DNA of 7,828 bases from Chloroflexota bacterium (GTDB taxonomy: Bacteria; Chloroflexota; Anaerolineae; Anaerolineales; Anaerolineaceae): the NCBI GenBank assembly GCA_021796375.1, contig JAJYJF010000093.1:1-7828 (forward strand). Reading direction: 5' to 3'. The number at the start of each line of letters is the position of its first letter. Within the stretch, counting starts at the first letter, position 1. A program made the position numbers and the translations under genes. Below, in pieces: positions 4,894-7,828 of this stretch. The notes below the pieces were generated by a model. The model was not told where the DNA came from, ran no database searches, and saw only the letters and a list, made by a program, of their open reading frames with translations.

Positions 4894-5758
4894 ATGGTCA
4901 GTAAAACGATCGCGGAGCTGGCTCCGGAGGGGCCGGAGCTGTCCGAAAAAAGGCTGCGGGAATACCGCCAGGATGCCTTCCGGCTTAAACATCGGGTCCG
5001 ATCGGTCGACGATGCGCTCGATTTTGTAAACGAGCGCGGCTTCATCTTTTTCTGGCCGATCAAAGACCTGATTTTCCCCAGCCTCTGGTCGGCGGCGGCC
5101 GGCGACCGGCCGGTCCCCGAGGAGCATGATGACCCGGGGCACGTCACCTGGGAATGGAAAGATTCCATGCTGGGGAAGCGCCGCTGGTACTACGCGCGCG
5201 TTTTGCGGCGGCGCAATACCATCATCTCGCTGGCGTCCGCTCCCTTTTTCTACGCGCTTTCGCAAAATTACGGCGATCCGGAGGGAGACTACTTGGAGCA
5301 GTACCGGAGCGGGCGCATGACCCAGGAAGCCAAAGCCATCTACGAATCCCTGCTGAGAGAAGGGCCGGTCGGCCCGGCTGGCCAGCCTTGACAACCACAA
5401 CCGGTTCAATAAAGCCTTGGACGACCTGCAGGTCGATTTCAAGGTCCTCCCCACCGGCGTGAGCGACGCAGGCTCATGGCACTACTCCTTTATCTATGAC
5501 CTCACCTTCCGCCATTTTCCCGAGATCCCGGAGGAGGCCAGGTTTATCCAGGAGAACCAGGCCCGGGCCCGGCTGGCAGAGCTGTTCTGGCGGTCGCTTG
5601 GCGCGGCGCCCGCCGCGTACCTTTCCAGGGCTTTCGGGTGGGGGCGCGAGACCGCGGAGGGTACCGCCGGGCGCCTCGTCCAGGCTGGGATTCTGGTTCC
5701 CTGCTGGGGAGCGGCGGATCGGAGAACCAGGCTGCTCGCCGTTCCCGAATTGATCTGA
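4894..5758 (+). pseudogene. AlkZ-related winged-helix protein, broken by a frameshift
   Basis: Two adjacent frames together read as one protein. The first (4894-5391) carries VDDALDFVNERGFIFFWPIK, then DDPGHVTWEWKDSMLGKRRWYYARVLRR and TQEAKAIYESLLREGP, and runs into TGA at 5389. The second, open across the end of the first, resumes the family pattern at ARLASLDNHNRFNKALDDLQVDFKVLP and ends at 5758. The switch is +1 (or -2) and falls about 5365-5372, in a GGCC/CCGG-rich repeat. Homologues as I recall them have about eight more residues between EGP and ARL, so a short deletion rather than a single-base slip is likely. The family is the AlkZ/YcaQ-related winged-helix group; AlkZ is a DNA glycosylase acting on crosslinks and alkylated bases, but activity of this branch is not established. 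The unbroken length would be near 290 residues or slightly more. A sequencing error cannot be excluded. Confidence 0.72.
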
Positions 5759-5804
5759 GGCGACCTGCGATCAGGGTTTCCGGAGCAGCCGGGGTGAAAA
5801 TCCG

Positions 5805-5833
5805 TTACCTGCCAGGGATATTCCCAATATAAT
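5805..5833 (+). promoter_or_regulatory. Promoter of the GH13 gene with nested dyads
   Basis: TTACCT (5805-5810), a 17-bp spacer and TATAAT (5828-5833) give a -35/-10 pair with a start near 5840. The spacer contains GGGA-TAT-TCCC (5815-5825), and GCCAGG (5811-5816) has its inverse CCTGGC at 5843-5848, so inverted half-sites flank the -10. This is what a repressor-controlled sugar gene promoter might look like; no regulator gene is nearby. Confidence 0.45.
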
Positions 5834-5843
5834 TGAAAATAAC

Positions 5844-5891
5844 CTGGCTGTCAGCGGTGTCTCAAAACACGAATAAATGATGGCTGACCAG
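5844..5891 (+). promoter_or_regulatory. Foldable 5' leader of the GH13 gene
   Basis: The leader of about 75 nt can pair CTGG (5844-5847) with CCAG (5888-5891) and TCAGC (5851-5855) with GCTGA (5883-5887), with a 3-nt bulge between. GTGT (5857-5860) pairs with ACAC (5867-5870) inside. The fold ends about 10 bases before AGAGG (5901-5905), the likely ribosome-binding site. No known riboswitch is recognised. Confidence 0.3.
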
Positions 5892-5914
5892 AAAACCGGA
5901 AGAGGATGGGGAAA

Positions 5915-7828
5915 ATGGAATTCCACGTCTCGCGCCGCTCGAGGGATCGCTACCAGTTCGATCAATCCCTGTTTTCATTGAATGGGAACGTCCTGTTCAT
6001 GAATTTCCACGCCGCCCGGCTGTTCACCCAAAAAATCAACCAAAAACGGGACCTGGCGAATTTCCCGGAACGGGCGGTGAGGGCCGGGCAGATCAATGCC
6101 ATGGGCCTGATCGACGAGATCCTGCACTATGTGGTGGACCTGTACCGCCAGCAGGCCAACCCGCAGACGTTCGCCGGAGCGCTCACCTTCCTCGAACAGG
6201 CGCTTTCCCCGGAGCAGGTAGATGCCGCCTTGCGGGTCTTCCTCGATGAGTTCCCACCGCTGGCTGTTTATCGCGGCGAGACGACCGTCCAGGAGTACCT
6301 CGACGGGACGTCGGATGGGCGGCCAAACCGGGAGGCAGCTCTGGAAGAGCTGATGATGCTGTGGCTGGCGAACAGCAACCTGGCGATGGCCCCATACGGC
6401 GAGCTTTTTGACGACACGCGCGTGGCCAATGAGACCGCCTACCGGCGGATTCTTCCCCTGCTGCAGGATTACTTTGAGACTCAGCCCCATTTTGGCCCCG
6501 AGCATCAAAACCTGATCGATATGCTGCGCAGCCCGGCGCTGGCGGTCCCCCATTCGCTCACCGGCCAGCTGGAGTACATCCGCGAGCGCTGGGCCAGCCT
6601 GCTCGGCCGGTACCTGTACCGCCTGCTCAGCAGCCTCGATCTGGTCCATGAGGAAGAGAGGCTGCGCTTCGGTGGGCCCGGACCGGCGCCGGTTCCCCGC
6701 TACCGCGGTACCGGGATGGAGGGGGAGCCGGAGCGGTTTTCGCCCGATCGCGATTGGATGCCGACCCTGGTTGTCATCGCGAAAAATACCTACGTGTGGC
6801 TGGAGCAGCTCAGCCGGAAATACCAGCGGCAGATTTACCGGCTAGACCAGATCCCCGACGAAGAGCTGGACCAGCTGAACCGTTGGGGCATCTCCGGCCT
6901 CTGGCTGATCGGCCTCTGGGAGCGCAGCCAGGCGTCGATCAACATCAAACGGCAGATGGGCGCCACGGACGCGGTTGCCTCCGCATATTCGTTGATGAAC
7001 TACCAGATCGCCGCGGACCTGGGAGGCGAAGAGGCCTACCGCAACCTGCGCGACCGCGCCTGGCAGCGCGGAATCCGCCTCGCCAGCGACATGGTGCCCA
7101 ACCACATGGGCATCGATTCAGACTGGATGATCCACCACCCGGACTGGTTCATCTCGCTCGATCACAGCCCTTTCCCCTCCTATTCATTCAATGGGCCAGA
7201 CCTTTCCAGCGACCCCCGGGTGGGGATCTTCCTCGAAGACCATTACTATAACCGCAGCGATGCTGCCGTGGTGTTCAAGCGCCTCGACCGCTGGACGGGC
7301 AGCGAGCGTTTCGTCTATCACGGCAACGACGGTACCAGCATGCCTTGGAATGACACCGCCCAGCTCGACTACTTGAACGCCGAGGTCCGGGAAGCCGTCA
7401 TCCAGACCATTCTGCACGTCGCGCGGCTGTTTCCGGTGATCCGTTTTGACGCGGCCATGACCCTGGCGAAAAAGCACTACCAGCGCCTGTGGTTCCCCGA
7501 GCCCGGCACCGGCGGGGCTATCCCCTCCCGGTCCGAGCACGGGATGACGCGCGAGCAGTTCGATGCCCGCATGCCGGTCGAGTTCTGGCGAGAGGTCGTT
7601 GACCGGGTTGCCGCCGAAGCGCCCGATACGCTCCTCCTGGCAGAGGCTTTCTGGCTGATGGAAGGATATTTCGTGCGCACGTTGGGCATGCACCGCGTGT
7701 ACAACAGCGCGTTCATGAACATGCTGCGCAACGAAGAGAACGCCAACTACCGCTCGGTGATGAAAAATACCCTGGAGTTCGACCCCGAAATCCTGAAGCG
7801 GTTTGTCAACTTCATGAACAACCCCGAC
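5915..7828 (+). CDS. GH13 alpha-amylase-superfamily protein with a long helical N-terminal region (3' end outside window)
   Basis: The frame is open for 638 codons to the window edge. Residues 1 to about 275 form a predicted helical, Leu/Gln/Arg-rich region without signal peptide. The GH13 barrel starts near 282, with ISGLWLIGLWERS at about 326-338. Conserved regions: I is DMVPNH (392-397); II is IRFDAA with the expected nucleophile Asp512; III is LLLAEAFW with the acid/base Glu577; IV is FVNFMNNPD, ending on Asp638, the presumed third carboxylate, where the family usually has NHD. All three carboxylates are present, so an active alpha-glucan hydrolase or transglycosylase is likely. The substrate is not predictable; a cytosolic glycogen or maltodextrin role is plausible. 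ATG 5915 has AGAGG nine bases upstream; ATG 5906, in frame, is the alternative and would overlap that site. No stop or frameshift was found. Related Chloroflexota proteins, as I recall, are about 1,100 residues. Confidence 0.85.
   Translation, partial: MEFHVSRRSRDRYQFDQSLFSLNGNVLFMNFHAARLFTQKINQKRDLANFPERAVRAGQINAMGLIDEILHYVVDLYRQQANPQTFAGALTFLEQALSPEQVDAALRVFLDEFPPLAVYRGETTVQEYLDGTSDGRPNREAALEELMMLWLANSNLAMAPYGELFDDTRVANETAYRRILPLLQDYFETQPHFGPEHQNLIDMLRSPALAVPHSLTGQLEYIRERWASLLGRYLYRLLSSLDLVHEEERLRFGGPGPAPVPRYRGTGMEGEPERFSPDRDWMPTLVVIAKNTYVWLEQLSRKYQRQIYRLDQIPDEELDQLNRWGISGLWLIGLWERSQASINIKRQMGATDAVASAYSLMNYQIAADLGGEEAYRNLRDRAWQRGIRLASDMVPNHMGIDSDWMIHHPDWFISLDHSPFPSYSFNGPDLSSDPRVGIFLEDHYYNRSDAAVVFKRLDRWTGSERFVYHGNDGTSMPWNDTAQLDYLNAEVREAVIQTILHVARLFPVIRFDAAMTLAKKHYQRLWFPEPGTGGAIPSRSEHGMTREQFDARMPVEFWREVVDRVAAEAPDTLLLAEAFWLMEGYFVRTLGMHRVYNSAFMNMLRNEENANYRSVMKNTLEFDPEILKRFVNFMNNPD

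Noticed and set aside
5365..5391. Programmed ribosomal frameshift in the AlkZ-related gene
   Set aside because: No slippery heptamer or downstream structure is evident, and about eight residues seem to be missing, which fits a deletion better.
5877..5980. Short plus-strand ORF starting at the ATGATG upstream of the GH13 gene
   Set aside because: It overlaps the GH13 start in another frame, has no ribosome-binding site and shows no recognisable protein features.
5975..6649. 224-codon minus-strand ORF inside the GH13 gene
   Set aside because: The sense strand is open throughout and has GH13 motifs downstream in the same frame; the antisense translation shows no family pattern.
1..7828. CRISPR array, insertion sequence, prophage or other mobile element
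   Set aside because: No regularly spaced repeats, transposase or integrase motifs, or terminal inverted repeats with target duplications were seen.

Overview
The window looks like a GC-rich bacterial chromosome segment, most likely from the Chloroflexota (Anaerolineae or a relative). This is an inference from recalled family resemblance: a CapA-type lipoprotein with a binding-protein-like front half, an AlkZ-related winged-helix protein, and a large GH13 protein with a helical N-terminal region. No 16S, phage, IS, integrase or CRISPR sequence is present.

Layout, left to right. Bases 1-103 (minus) hold the first 34 codons of an FAD/NAD(P)-binding oxidoreductase, probably of the thioredoxin-reductase type. 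A DUF309 gene (254-685, plus) is read divergently from it. The gap 686-900 holds what looks like an independent small RNA unit on the plus strand: two upstream dyads, a -35/-10 pair (733-761), a nested-stem RNA beginning near 768 with many GGA triplets, and a strong intrinsic terminator (868-900). Two minus-strand genes follow: a cyclase-family metal hydrolase (901-1539) and, upstream of it, a CapA-family lipoprotein (1649-3490). The latter has a near-consensus promoter at 3544-3573. Divergent from it on the plus strand is a thiolase-superfamily gene (3676-4827) with its own promoter and a terminator at 4843-4870.

Then comes an AlkZ-related winged-helix gene (4894-5758), broken by a frameshift near 5368 and probably short of several codons there. 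Last is a GH13 alpha-amylase-superfamily gene (5915 to beyond the end) with its own promoter and a foldable leader.

The genes do not form one pathway. Almost every one has its own promoter and they alternate in strand, as in a housekeeping/accessory patchwork. The only plausible co-transcription is capA-like into the cyclase gene, with a gap of about 109 bp, no clear terminator, and a weak promoter inside. The most unusual item is the orphan RNA at 768-900, whose build (upstream dyads, GGA-rich loop, terminator, no downstream gene) resembles protein-titrating sRNAs of the Csr/Rsm kind. That analogy is a hypothesis.
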